This document shows, piece by piece, positions 1-6,836 of a stretch of DNA of 9,273 nucleotides. Position 1 is the first letter of the stretch; every line of letters starts with the position of its first letter. The notes below the pieces were generated by a model. The model was given only the letters and a program-made list of their open reading frames with translations. It was not told the origin of the DNA and ran no database searches. This stretch comes from an uncultured Eubacteriales bacterium (GTDB lineage: Bacteria > Bacillota > Clostridia > Oscillospirales > Oscillospiraceae). Location of the stretch: assembly GCA_902496595.1 (NCBI GenBank), contig CABVBV010000081.1, forward strand, positions 1-9,273. The letters are read 5' to 3'. Both the position numbers and the translations under genes were made by a program.

Positions 1-928
1 CCAGGGCCTTCGTCAGCATGCCCCAGCCTTCCCAGTCGTCCTCGCCCATGCAGTCCTCCATGGAGATGATGGGGTAGTTGTCGGCGAACTTCTTCCACAT
101 ATTGACCATCTGGCTGCGGGTCATGGTCTTCTTGGCCTTCGGCAGAGTGTAGGTGCCGTCCTCGTGGTTGTACCAATCCGAAACGGCGGCGTCGATGGCG
201 AGCATGAAGTCCTCGCCCGGCTTGTAGCCGGCCTTCTCGATGGCGGCGACGATGCACTTGAAGGCGTCTTCATCGCGCTTGAGGTTCGGGGCATAGCCGC
301 CCTCGTCGCCCACGCCGGCGGCGGGGGTGCCGTTCTCCTTGAGCACGCTCTTGAGGGTGTGGAACACCTCGGCGCACATACGCAGAGCTTCCTTCCAGCT
401 CGGAGCGCCGACAGGCATGATCATGAACTCCTGGATATCGACGTTGTTGGTCGCGTGAGCGCCGCCGTTGAGGATGTTCATCATCGGCACGGGCAGGGTC
501 TTCGCGTTGACGCCGCCGATGTAGTTGTACAGGGGCAGGTTCAGCGCGTTGGCAGCGGCACGGGCGCAGGCCAGGGACACGCCGAGCATGGCGTTCGCGC
601 CCAGGCGGGTCTTGTTCGGGGTGCCGTCCAGCTCTATGAGCAGCTTGTCTATCGAGGTCTGGTCGAGGGCGTTCAGGCCCAGCATGGCCTCGGCGATCTC
701 GGTGTTGACGTTCTCAACGGCCTTGCTCACACCCTTGCCAAGGTAACGGCTCTTGTCGCCGTCACGCAGCTCGCAGGCCTCGTACACGCCGGTGGAAGCG
801 CCGGAGGGGACAGCAGCGCGGCCCACAGTGCCGTCGTCCAGTGTTACCTCGACCTCAACGGTCGGGTTGCCGCGGGAGTCAAGTATCTCTCTCGCAGTCA
901 CGTCAACGATCTCGAAGTACTCTTTCAT
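1..928 (-). CDS. eno: Enolase (2-phosphoglycerate dehydratase), C-terminus cut by window edge
   Basis: Enolase is a cytoplasmic glycolytic enzyme that converts 2-phosphoglycerate to phosphoenolpyruvate with Mg2+. Read from an ATG at 928, the frame is open for 309 codons to the left edge. It starts MKEYFEIVDVTAREILDSRG and contains the enolase landmarks GNPTVEVEV, VPSGASTG, NGGAHATNNVDIQEFM, VGDEGGYAPN, an Asp at about residue 246 (AIDAAVSDWY) and Glu 291 (SMEDCMGEDDWEGW). These last two match the metal ligands Asp246 and Glu290 of the E. coli enzyme. The third metal ligand and the catalytic lysines would lie beyond the window, since enolases are about 430 residues long. The motif SMEDCMGEDDW departs from the common IEDGLDEDDW, but the acidic ligand is kept. 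A GAAGGAG ribosome site at 936-942 sits seven bases from the ATG and supports this start. It is the last gene seen in the glycolytic operon, 31 bases after gpmI. Confidence 0.97.
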   Translation of the reverse strand, partial: MKEYFEIVDVTAREILDSRGNPTVEVEVTLDDGTVGRAAVPSGASTGVYEACELRDGDKSRYLGKGVSKAVENVNTEIAEAMLGLNALDQTSIDKLLIELDGTPNKTRLGANAMLGVSLACARAAANALNLPLYNYIGGVNAKTLPVPMMNILNGGAHATNNVDIQEFMIMPVGAPSWKEALRMCAEVFHTLKSVLKENGTPAAGVGDEGGYAPNLKRDEDAFKCIVAAIEKAGYKPGEDFMLAIDAAVSDWYNHEDGTYTLPKAKKTMTRSQMVNMWKKFADNYPIISMEDCMGEDDWEGWGMLTKAL

Positions 929-959
929 TGTAATTCTCCTTCAATCAGTTTTATTGAAC

Positions 960-2486
960 TCACTTTTCAATGAGGGATACGCCGGTCATTTCCTTCGGTG
1001 CGGGCAGGCCCATGAGCTCCAGCAGCGTCGGCGCGATGTCCGCCAGGCGTCCGCCTTCCCTGAGCTTCATGTCCTCGGTGCCCACGATGATGAAGGGCAC
1101 GGGATTCGTCGTATGCGCGGTATTGGGGCTGCCGTCGGGCTCGACCATCCTGTCCGCGTTGCCGTGGTCGGCGGTCACAGCGAGCGCGATGCCGTTGCGC
1201 TTGGCGCACTCAACGACTTCGCCCAGGCACTTGTCGACCGTCTCGACCGCCTTTATCGCGGCCTCGGTCACGCCGGTGTGGCCTACCATGTCGCAGTTGG
1301 CGAAGTTGCAGACGTACAGGCCGCAGCCGCCCTCGTCCATCCTCGCCACGAGCTTGTCCTTGACCTCCACGGCGCTCATCTGCGGGATGAGGTCGTAGGT
1401 CGGAAACTCCTTCGGCGACGGCACGAGCGTGCGCTCCTCGCCCTCGTACTGCTTCTCGACTCCGCCGTTGAGGAAGAAGGTGACGTGCGCGTATTTCTCG
1501 GTCTCGGCGACCCGGTACTGCTTTATGCCGAGGCTGCTCACGTACTCGCCTATCGTGCCCTCGAGGTGCTCGGGCGGGAAGGCGATGGGCAGCGTCAGCG
1601 CCGCATCGTACTGCGCCGTGCAGACGTAGCTGAGCTCGAGCTTCTCGCAGCTCATCTGTGCGCCCTCGGGCAGGTTCCCGGTGAGCGCCCAGGTCATCTC
1701 CCTCGCCCGGTCGGGACGGAAGTTCATGAAGATGACGCTGTCGCCCGTGTGTATCGTCCCGGCCTTGTCGATGACGGCCGGCTCGACGAACTCGTCCGTC
1801 ACGTCGTTGGCGTAGCTCGCCTCGACGGCCTCGACCGGGCCCTTTGCGGGCACGCCTATGCCGCGCACTATGGCGTCATAGCCCTTCTGGAGCCTTTCCC
1901 AGCGCTTGTCGCGATCCATGCCCCAGAAGCGGCCCTGGATGGTGGCTATCTTGCAGTTGCCGAGCTTCTCGCACTCGTCCTGGAGCATCTTCACGTAGCC
2001 CGCGCCGGTCTTGGGCCCGACGTCGCGCCCGTCGAGGAAGCAGTGGACGTACACGTGCGGAAGGCCGCGGCGCTTTGCCATCTCGAGTATGGCGAAAATG
2101 TGCTTTATATGGCTGTGGACGCCGCCGTCCGAGAGCAGGCCCAGCACATGGAGCGCACCGTTATTCGCAAGCGCGTCGTCCATGGCCTTGATATAGGCCT
2201 TGTTCTCGAAGAAGCTGCCGTCGTTCACGGCGTTCGTTATCTTGGGCAGATCCTGATACACCACGCGGCCCGCGCCGATATTGGTGTGGCCGACCTCGGA
2301 GTTGCCCATCTGTCCCTCGGGCAGGCCCACGTCCAGCCCGGAGGCCGAAAGCTGGGTATTGGGGCAGCAGCTCAGGAGCTTGTCCATGACCGGCGTCTTC
2401 GCCTCCCAGATGGCGTTGCCCTCGCCGGGGATGCCGATGCCGTAGCCGTCGAGTATGACCAGTGCGGTAGGTCTTATCTTATCCAT
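960..2486 (-). CDS. gpmI: 2,3-bisphosphoglycerate-independent phosphoglycerate mutase
   Basis: This enzyme interconverts 3- and 2-phosphoglycerate in glycolysis, using two Mn2+ ions and a phosphoserine intermediate (alkaline phosphatase superfamily). The product has 508 residues, full length for the family. The N-terminus ALVILDGYGIG (Asp13, metal ligand) is followed by GQMGNSEVGH, with the nucleophile Ser63. Further family motifs are DGRDVGPKTG, GRFWGMDRDKRWER and FMNFRPDRAREM in the transferase domain, then CDMVGHTG, VTADHGNADRM and NTAHTTNPVPFI, which supply the remaining metal-binding Asp and His residues. The ATG at 2486 lies inside the end of tpiA (13-base overlap) and has GGAGG at 2491-2495, four bases upstream. 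That arrangement suggests translational coupling to tpiA. It lies between tpiA and eno, the usual order in Firmicutes. No residue expected for catalysis is missing. Confidence 0.98.
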   Translation of the reverse strand: MDKIRPTALVILDGYGIGIPGEGNAIWEAKTPVMDKLLSCCPNTQLSASGLDVGLPEGQMGNSEVGHTNIGAGRVVYQDLPKITNAVNDGSFFENKAYIKAMDDALANNGALHVLGLLSDGGVHSHIKHIFAILEMAKRRGLPHVYVHCFLDGRDVGPKTGAGYVKMLQDECEKLGNCKIATIQGRFWGMDRDKRWERLQKGYDAIVRGIGVPAKGPVEAVEASYANDVTDEFVEPAVIDKAGTIHTGDSVIFMNFRPDRAREMTWALTGNLPEGAQMSCEKLELSYVCTAQYDAALTLPIAFPPEHLEGTIGEYVSSLGIKQYRVAETEKYAHVTFFLNGGVEKQYEGEERTLVPSPKEFPTYDLIPQMSAVEVKDKLVARMDEGGCGLYVCNFANCDMVGHTGVTEAAIKAVETVDKCLGEVVECAKRNGIALAVTADHGNADRMVEPDGSPNTAHTTNPVPFIIVGTEDMKLREGGRLADIAPTLLELMGLPAPKEMTGVSLIEK

Positions 2487-3262
2487 GGCTCCTCCAGCGC
2501 TGTTGCGGAGATGATCCTGGCAAAATCCTGGGGCTTCAGGGAGGCTCCGCCGATGAGGCCGCCGTCAATATCCGGCTGAGCCAGCAGCTCGTCGCAATTC
2601 TTGGCATTCATGCTGCCGCCGTAGAGGATGCTGACCGCCCTCGCGGTGCGGGCATCGAACATTCCCCTGATAACGGTGCGGATCTCGCGGCAGACTTCCT
2701 CCGCCTGCTCTGAGGTGGCGGTACGGCCGGTGCCGATGGCCCAGATGGGCTCGTAGGCGATGACGCAGCGCTTCACGTCCTTGGCCTCAAGTCCGGCCAG
2801 AGCGGCCTTGACCTGGTAATCGACGTACTCCATCGTCAGACCGTTCTCGCGCTGCTCCAGGCTCTCGCCCACGCAAATGATCGGGGTCACGCCCGCAGCC
2901 AGAAGGTTCTTTGCTTTGGTATTCACCATGGAGTCGGTCTCGGCGTGATACTCGCGCCTCTCGCTGTGGCCGACGATGCAGTACTTCACGCCCAGGTCGG
3001 CCAGCATTGCCGCCGAAACCTCTCCGGTATAGGCGCCCGAGTCGTGGGTGGAGACATCCTGCGCTCCGAAGGCGAGGCGGCTGTCCCTGATGGCCTTGGA
3101 CACGGCCGGTATCAGCGGAAACGGAACGCAGAGCACGCTCTCGCAGCTCTTCGTCTTCGGCATAGCCGACCTCAGCTCCTCCACGAAGGGCTTGGCCTCG
3201 GAGGCGAGCTTGTTCATCTTCCAGTTACCGGCTATTACGGTCTTGCGGTACTTTCTGTTCAT
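2474..3262 (-). CDS. tpiA: Triosephosphate isomerase
   Basis: TIM-barrel enzyme that interconverts dihydroxyacetone phosphate and glyceraldehyde 3-phosphate in the cytoplasm. The 262-residue product has the full active site: Lys15 in AGNWKMN, His99 in IVGHSERR, and Glu171 in AYEPIWAIGTG (start of the flexible phosphate-gripping loop). The phosphate-binding ends YGGSMNAKN and GGLIGGASL follow. Typical bacterial TPIs are 250-255 residues. The last ten or so residues (ATALEEPWIR) extend past the final barrel helix and are encoded by DNA that also holds the ribosome site and first codons of gpmI. The ATG at 3262 has AAGGAG at 3271-3276, eight bases upstream, and this site overlaps the TAA stop of pgk (gap 12 bases). 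The short initial stretch MNRKYRK before the first beta strand is normal. Confidence 0.98.
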   Translation of the reverse strand: MNRKYRKTVIAGNWKMNKLASEAKPFVEELRSAMPKTKSCESVLCVPFPLIPAVSKAIRDSRLAFGAQDVSTHDSGAYTGEVSAAMLADLGVKYCIVGHSERREYHAETDSMVNTKAKNLLAAGVTPIICVGESLEQRENGLTMEYVDYQVKAALAGLEAKDVKRCVIAYEPIWAIGTGRTATSEQAEEVCREIRTVIRGMFDARTARAVSILYGGSMNAKNCDELLAQPDIDGGLIGGASLKPQDFARIISATALEEPWIR

Positions 3263-3274
3263 CTCAAACGCTCC

Positions 3275-4465
3275 TTATTTGTCCAGCAGGCAGGCGACTC
3301 CGGGCAGCTCCAGGCCCTCGAGGAACTCGAGCGAAGCGCCGCCGCCGGTGCTGATGTGGGTGATCTTGGAGGCCTGGCCGCTCTTCTCCACCGCGGAGGC
3401 GGAGTCGCCGCCGCCGATTATCGTGACTGCGCCGGAGTTGGCGACGGCCTCGGCCATCTTCCAGGTGCCGTTCGCAAACGCCGGGAACTCAAACACGCCC
3501 ATGGGCCCGTTCCACACGATGGTGCCCGCGCCCTTCACGGCCTCGCAGTACAGCTCCACGGTCTTGGGGCCGATATCCATGCCCATGAGGTCGTCCGGGA
3601 TGTCCTCGCCCGCCTCGACAGGGGCGGCGTCCTTCGAGAACTCGGCGGCGCAGATGCTGTCCACAGGCAGGAGCAGCTTCACGCCCTTGGCCGCGGCCTT
3701 GTCCATCATTTCCTTCGCATACTCGACCCTGTCGGCCTCGAGCAGACTCTTGCCGATGGTGTGGCCCTGCGCCATCTTGAAGGTGTAGGCCATGCCGCCG
3801 CCGACGATGATGGTGTCGGCCTTCTCAAGCAGGTTGTTGATGACGCCTATCTTGTCGGACACCTTCGCGCCGCCCAGGATGGCCACGAAGGGCCTCGCGG
3901 GGTCGGAAAGCGCCTTGCCCATGACGGAGATCTCCTTCTCCACCAGGAAGCCCGCGTACGCCGGCAGGAAGGCCGCGACGCCGGCGGTGGAGGCGTGGGC
4001 CCTGTGCACGGTGCCGAAAGCGTCGGACACGTACACGTCGGCCATCTTCGCCAGCTCCTCGGCGAAGTCGGCGCCGTTCTTCTCCTCACGCTTGTCGAAG
4101 CGCAGGTTCTCGAGCAGCAGCAGCTGGCCCGGCTGCAGTGCGGCGGCCTTGGCCTTGGCGTCCTCGCCGATGATGTCCTTGGCGAAGATGACGTCCATAT
4201 CCAGCAGCTCGGAGAGCCTCTTCGCAACAGGAGCCAGAGTCAGGCTCTCCTTCCACTCTCCCTTGGGCTTGCCCAGGTGAGAGCAGGCGATGACGGCCGC
4301 GCCGTTGTCGAGCAGGTACTTGATGGTCGGCAGAGCCGCGACTATACGTTTGTCGCTCGTGATCTCGCCGGTCTCCTTGTTCTGGGGAACGTTAAAATCG
4401 CAGCGCAGGAGCACCTTCTTACCGTGGGGGTCGAAATCCCTGACTGTTTTCTTGTTGTAGTTCAT
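3275..4465 (-). CDS. pgk: Phosphoglycerate kinase
   Basis: Transfers phosphate from 1,3-bisphosphoglycerate to ADP, the first ATP-forming step of glycolysis. The product has 396 residues, normal for a bacterial monomeric enzyme. The N-terminal substrate domain shows RCDFNVP (residues 21-27), Arg40 in SDKRIVAALPTI, SHLGKPKG (62-69) and an HRAHAS segment. The C-terminal nucleotide domain shows GGAKVSDKIGV with the lysine at 201, VWNGPMGVFE, and the glycine-rich GGGDSASAVEKSG starting at 351. The ATG at 4465 overlaps the trmL stop as ATGA. AGGAGG at 4473-4478 lies seven bases upstream, inside trmL. Both points support this start and indicate translational coupling between trmL and pgk. All key residues are present. 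Confidence 0.98.
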   Translation of the reverse strand: MNYNKKTVRDFDPHGKKVLLRCDFNVPQNKETGEITSDKRIVAALPTIKYLLDNGAAVIACSHLGKPKGEWKESLTLAPVAKRLSELLDMDVIFAKDIIGEDAKAKAAALQPGQLLLLENLRFDKREEKNGADFAEELAKMADVYVSDAFGTVHRAHASTAGVAAFLPAYAGFLVEKEISVMGKALSDPARPFVAILGGAKVSDKIGVINNLLEKADTIIVGGGMAYTFKMAQGHTIGKSLLEADRVEYAKEMMDKAAAKGVKLLLPVDSICAAEFSKDAAPVEAGEDIPDDLMGMDIGPKTVELYCEAVKGAGTIVWNGPMGVFEFPAFANGTWKMAEAVANSGAVTIIGGGDSASAVEKSGQASKITHISTGGGASLEFLEGLELPGVACLLDK

Positions 4466-4956
4466 ACCGATTCCTCCTGTTTCATAATTCCGTAGTCTTT
4501 TAAGCCCTTGAATCCCTGCTGTCTCAGCGCCTCATACGTCAGTATGGCGGCTGCGTTCGACAGGTTGAGGCTCCTCGCCTCGGAGATCATGGGAATGCGC
4601 ACACATCTATCGCGGTATTTTTCCCTCAGCCATTCGGGCAGGCCCGCGGTCTCCTTCCCGAACATCAGCGTCACGTCCCCGCTCCAGTCGCAGTCGACGT
4701 AGCTTTTCGGCGCCTTCGTCGTAGTAAGCCAGAGGTTCCCGTCACCGTTCATCCTGAAATACTGCTCGATATTGTCGTACACCCTGATGTCCACCAGGTA
4801 CCAGTAGTCCAGCCCCGCCCTCTTCACCGCGCTGTCAGAAATGTCGAAGCCCAACGGCTTCACAAGATGCAGCCTCGCTCCGGTACAGGCGCAAGTCCTG
4901 GCTATCGCCCCGGTGTTGTTCGGTATCTCGGGTTCCACGAGAACTATATCGACCAT
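4462..4956 (-). CDS. trmL: tRNA (cytidine/uridine(34)-2'-O)-methyltransferase, SPOUT family
   Basis: TrmL methylates the 2'-O of the wobble nucleotide of tRNA-Leu isoacceptors with S-adenosylmethionine as donor; it is a small trefoil-knot (SPOUT) dimer. From the ATG at 4956 the product has 164 residues, typical of the minimal YibK/TrmL family. It begins MVDIVLVEPEIPNNTGAIAR (SPOUT motif 1 with Asn-Asn-Thr-Gly). The knot motifs follow: LMFGKETAGLPEW at about 97-109, and IPMISEARSLNLSNAAAI at about 121-138. A longer frame back to an ATG at 4995 is possible, but those 13 extra residues have no ribosome site and do not look like the family. The 4956 start has GGAGG nine bases upstream. The gene is first in the glycolytic operon and overlaps pgk by four bases. 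Assignment to the family is firm; the exact tRNA substrate is taken from characterised homologues. Confidence 0.93.
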   Translation of the reverse strand: MVDIVLVEPEIPNNTGAIARTCACTGARLHLVKPLGFDISDSAVKRAGLDYWYLVDIRVYDNIEQYFRMNGDGNLWLTTTKAPKSYVDCDWSGDVTLMFGKETAGLPEWLREKYRDRCVRIPMISEARSLNLSNAAAILTYEALRQQGFKGLKDYGIMKQEESV

Positions 4957-4965
4957 CAGGCCGCC

Positions 4966-4970
4966 CCTCC
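4966..4970 (-). promoter_or_regulatory. Ribosome binding site that decides the trmL start
   Basis: On the minus strand, GGAGG (within GGAGGGG) lies nine bases before the ATG at 4956. The alternative upstream ATG at 4995 is preceded only by an AT-rich stretch with no Shine-Dalgarno match, so 4956 is preferred. Confidence 0.8.
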
Positions 4971-5019
4971 AGCTTGTTACATACGTTTGTGACATTACTC
5001 ATAATTTTTGACCACGCAC

Positions 5020-5048
5020 ATTTTACTACCTTATATGGGATTTTACAA
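5020..5048 (-). promoter_or_regulatory. Probable sigma-A promoter of the trmL-pgk-tpiA-gpmI-eno operon
   Basis: On the minus strand, TTGTAA (5048-5043) and TAAAAT (5025-5020) are separated by exactly 17 bases. Each box matches the sigma-A consensus at four or five of six positions. Transcription would start near 5013, giving a leader of roughly 57 bases before the trmL ATG. The surrounding DNA is much more AT-rich than the genes. No terminator-like hairpin is evident in the leader. The call rests on sequence alone. Confidence 0.6.
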
Positions 5049-5099
5049 TACCAATAATGCCGTAAAATCATATTTTTTGATTAATTTTTTGTAAAATCC
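5038..5099. repeat. Perfect 11-base inverted repeat framing the divergent control region
   Basis: GGATTTTACAA at 5038-5048 is the exact reverse complement of TTGTAAAATCC at 5089-5099, with 40 bases between. The core GTAAAATC occurs a third time at 5062-5069 in the plus orientation. The outer copies carry the TTGTAA box that serves as -35 of the minus-strand promoter and of a possible plus-strand promoter. This may be an operator for a regulator acting on both transcription units, or a chance product of two similar -35 regions in AT-rich DNA. Confidence 0.5.
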
Positions 5100-5118
5100 G
5101 TCATATAAAGTGTACTAT
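5089..5118 (+). promoter_or_regulatory. Possible upstream promoter for the plus-strand operon
   Basis: TTGTAA (5089-5094) and TACTAT (5113-5118) are 18 bases apart. This is a weaker candidate than the one at 5120-5148 and is a mirror image of the minus-strand promoter, because its -35 box lies in the right arm of the inverted repeat. Confidence 0.3.
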
Positions 5119-5119
5119 A

Positions 5120-5148
5120 TTGAATCCGGGAGGGAAATGGCTTATAAT
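5120..5148 (+). promoter_or_regulatory. Strong sigma-A-like promoter for the glycosyltransferase-radical SAM operon
   Basis: TTGAAT (5120-5125) and a perfect TATAAT (5143-5148) are separated by exactly 17 bases. Transcription would start near 5155, leaving a leader of about 48 bases before the ATG at 5203. The leader contains a small possible hairpin (GGCCG at 5163-5167 with CGGCC at 5182-5186, 14-base loop) just ahead of the GGAGG ribosome site. Whether that hairpin matters is unknown. Confidence 0.7.
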
Positions 5149-5202
5149 GAGGGAGCAAAAAAGGCCGTTTTGTAAGCTGAGCGGCCGCTTTTGGAGGACA
5201 AC

Positions 5203-5955
5203 ATGGAGAAATACTTTATTGTAGTACCCTGCTACAACGAGGAGGAAGTTCTGCCCGAGACGATGAAGAGGCTCGGGGAAAAACTAGTCTCGCTCGAGGA
5301 GCGGGGGCTTGCTTCGGAGGACAGCCGCATCCTCTTTGTGGACGACGGCTCTGCCGACCGCACCTGGGAGATGATAAAGCAGGCTCATGAGGTCTACCCC
5401 ATCTTCACCGGTCTGTCACTAGACCGAAACCGCGGTCATCAGACCGCGCTGACCGAGGGTCTCATGGCGGCGAGGGCGGAACGGGCGGTAGCCGTCTCGA
5501 TCGACGCCGACCTGCAGGACGATGTCGACGCCATTGACGATATGGCTGAAAAGCGGCGCGATGGAGCGCACATAGTCTGCGGAGTCCGTGCCAGCCGTCA
5601 GACCGACACCTTCATGAAACGCTTCACCGCCAGAGCCTACTACAAAATCATGCGCTTTTTCGGCTCAGACCTGATCTACGACCATGCCGACTTCAGGCTC
5701 ATGGGCCCGGAGGCGCTGGATCAGCTTGCGCTCTACCATGGCGACGATCTCTTCCTGCGCGGGCTCGTCACACGCCTGGGCTTCGCCTGCGAAACGGTAA
5801 GCTACGACAGGGCAGAGCGCTTTGCGGGCGAGAGCAAGTACACGCTCAAGAAGATGCTCAAGCTCGCGCTCAAGGGCATGGAGAGCGGAAAGATGAAGCC
5901 CCTCAGCGTACCCAGGGAGCCCTACGGCCATACGAGGGAGGTGCTCCCCTTTTGA
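5203..5955 (+). CDS. Family 2 glycosyltransferase, GtrB/DPM1-like, without membrane anchor
   Basis: Glycosyltransferases of this type move a sugar (often glucose) from a nucleotide sugar to undecaprenyl phosphate at the inner face of the membrane. The 250-residue product has the GT2 signatures: VVPCYNEEEVLP (7-18), LFVDDGSADRTW (44-55), LDRNRGHQTALTEG (73-86) and the metal-binding DADLQDD (101-107). The GtrB-type pieces YDHADFRLM (159-167), LFLRGLVTRLGF and YDRAERFAGESKY (201-213) follow. Relatives usually run past 300 residues, with a GxTSFSxKPL segment and two C-terminal transmembrane helices. Here the protein ends shortly after GMESGKMKPL with a polar tail and no helices. The ATG at 5203 has GGAGG at 5193-5197. 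An in-frame TTG at 5191 lies before that ribosome site and is rejected as the start. Donor and acceptor are unknown. It is the first gene of its operon, overlapping the next by three bases. Confidence 0.9.
   Translation: MEKYFIVVPCYNEEEVLPETMKRLGEKLVSLEERGLASEDSRILFVDDGSADRTWEMIKQAHEVYPIFTGLSLDRNRGHQTALTEGLMAARAERAVAVSIDADLQDDVDAIDDMAEKRRDGAHIVCGVRASRQTDTFMKRFTARAYYKIMRFFGSDLIYDHADFRLMGPEALDQLALYHGDDLFLRGLVTRLGFACETVSYDRAERFAGESKYTLKKMLKLALKGMESGKMKPLSVPREPYGHTREVLPF
5934..5943 (+). promoter_or_regulatory. Ribosome binding site supporting a TTG start
   Basis: GAGGGAGGTG, an extended match to the anti-Shine-Dalgarno sequence, lies inside the end of the glycosyltransferase gene, eight bases before the TTG at 5952. 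It is the reason for choosing that rare start codon, whose last two bases are the first two of the TGA stop. Confidence 0.8.
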
Positions 5956-6836
5956 GCGTCTGCCGTGACTGTCCGAGAAACTGCGGGGCCGACAGGGAAA
6001 GCGGCGTTTTCGGCCGCTGCCGCTCCGGGTGCCTGCCGCGAGCCGCGAGGGCTGCGGCGCACTTCGGGGAGGAGCCCTGCATAAGCGGCACCGATGGCAG
6101 CGGCACCATTTTCTTCACCGGCTGCGCCCTGGGCTGCGTCTACTGCCAGAACCACGATATAGCCTCCGGCGGCGGCGTGGAGCTCACCGTGCCGAAGCTG
6201 CGCGACATCATGCTCCGCCTGTGCGACACGGGCGTACACAACATCAGCCTCGTCACAGGCTCGCACTTTGTCCGGCCCATAGCCGAGGCGCTCTCGGGCC
6301 TCGAGCTCGGCGTGCCCGTCGTGTGGAACAGCTCGGGTTATGAGAGCGTCGGGACGCTCAAAATGCTTGAAGGGCTGGTGCAGATATATATGCCGGACTT
6401 CAAGTATTCTTTGCCCTGGGCCGCAAAGAAATATTCAGACGCTGAGGACTACCCAGAGGTCGCCTCGTCGGCGATACTGGAGATGTTCCGCCAGGTCGGG
6501 GTCTACCGCATGGACGAGGACGAGATATTGCAGTCCGGCGTGCTCATACGGCATCTCATCCTGCCGGGGCAGCTCGAGAACTCACGCGGCGTCATCGACT
6601 GGGTGGCGGAGCACTTCCCGATGGGAGGAGTGCTGTTCTCGCTCATGGGCCAGTACACTCCGATGCCCGGCGTTGCGGAGCGCTTCCCGGAGCTGGGCCG
6701 GGCCGTGACCGAGGCGGAATCAAATTTGCTCTACGAGTACCTGCTGGATCGCGGCATCGAGGACGGCTACTGGCAGGAGCCGGACTCCTCCGGCGAGGAC
6801 ATGATCCCCGCCTTCGACGGCACGGGTTTGGATTGA
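5952..6836 (+). CDS. Radical SAM protein of the PflX family (PflA-like, COG1313 type), role unknown
   Basis: Radical SAM enzymes use a [4Fe-4S] cluster and S-adenosylmethionine to start radical reactions. The 294-residue product carries the cluster motif as CxxxCxxC at Cys58, Cys62 and Cys65 (FFTGCALGCVYCQN), as in pyruvate formate-lyase activating enzymes. It also has an N-terminal set of cysteines at 4, 7, 11 and 23 (CRDCPRNCGADR, then GRC) that could bind a second metal centre. EEPCISGTDGSGTIFF before the motif, and later MPDFKYS, IRHLILPG and FSLMGQYTPM, are typical of PflX-like proteins, whose substrate is not established. Start is TTG at 5952, overlapping the glycosyltransferase stop as TTGA and preceded by a strong ribosome site. 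No glycyl-radical enzyme gene is adjacent. The fold and cofactor call is firm; the function is unknown. Confidence 0.9.
   Translation: MSVCRDCPRNCGADRESGVFGRCRSGCLPRAARAAAHFGEEPCISGTDGSGTIFFTGCALGCVYCQNHDIASGGGVELTVPKLRDIMLRLCDTGVHNISLVTGSHFVRPIAEALSGLELGVPVVWNSSGYESVGTLKMLEGLVQIYMPDFKYSLPWAAKKYSDAEDYPEVASSAILEMFRQVGVYRMDEDEILQSGVLIRHLILPGQLENSRGVIDWVAEHFPMGGVLFSLMGQYTPMPGVAERFPELGRAVTEAESNLLYEYLLDRGIEDGYWQEPDSSGEDMIPAFDGTGLD

Noticed and set aside
753..2579. A 608-codon open frame on the plus strand across the eno-gpmI-tpiA region, and a 516-codon one at 2945-4495
   Set aside because: Both lie opposite well-identified glycolytic genes, cross gene boundaries, lack any recognisable domain, and are rich in Ala, Val, His and Leu as expected for the antisense of GC-rich codons. 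They are shadows of the real genes.
4957..4995. Longer trmL with an ATG at 4995
   Set aside because: No ribosome site precedes it and the added residues do not resemble the family N-terminus; the ATG at 4956 has GGAGG and begins the conserved SPOUT strand.
5137..5175. A 12-codon leader ORF (MAYNEGAKKAVL) upstream of the glycosyltransferase
   Set aside because: Its second pair of sense codons is the TATAAT -10 box, so the start codon lies upstream of the predicted transcript start. The GGGAGGG before it is only two bases from the ATG, too close for normal initiation.
5163..5186. GGCCG/CGGCC hairpin before the glycosyltransferase as a riboswitch or attenuator
   Set aside because: Only five base pairs with a 14-base loop and no known aptamer pattern; it is also too close to the ribosome site to form a separate terminator. 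Insufficient for a call.
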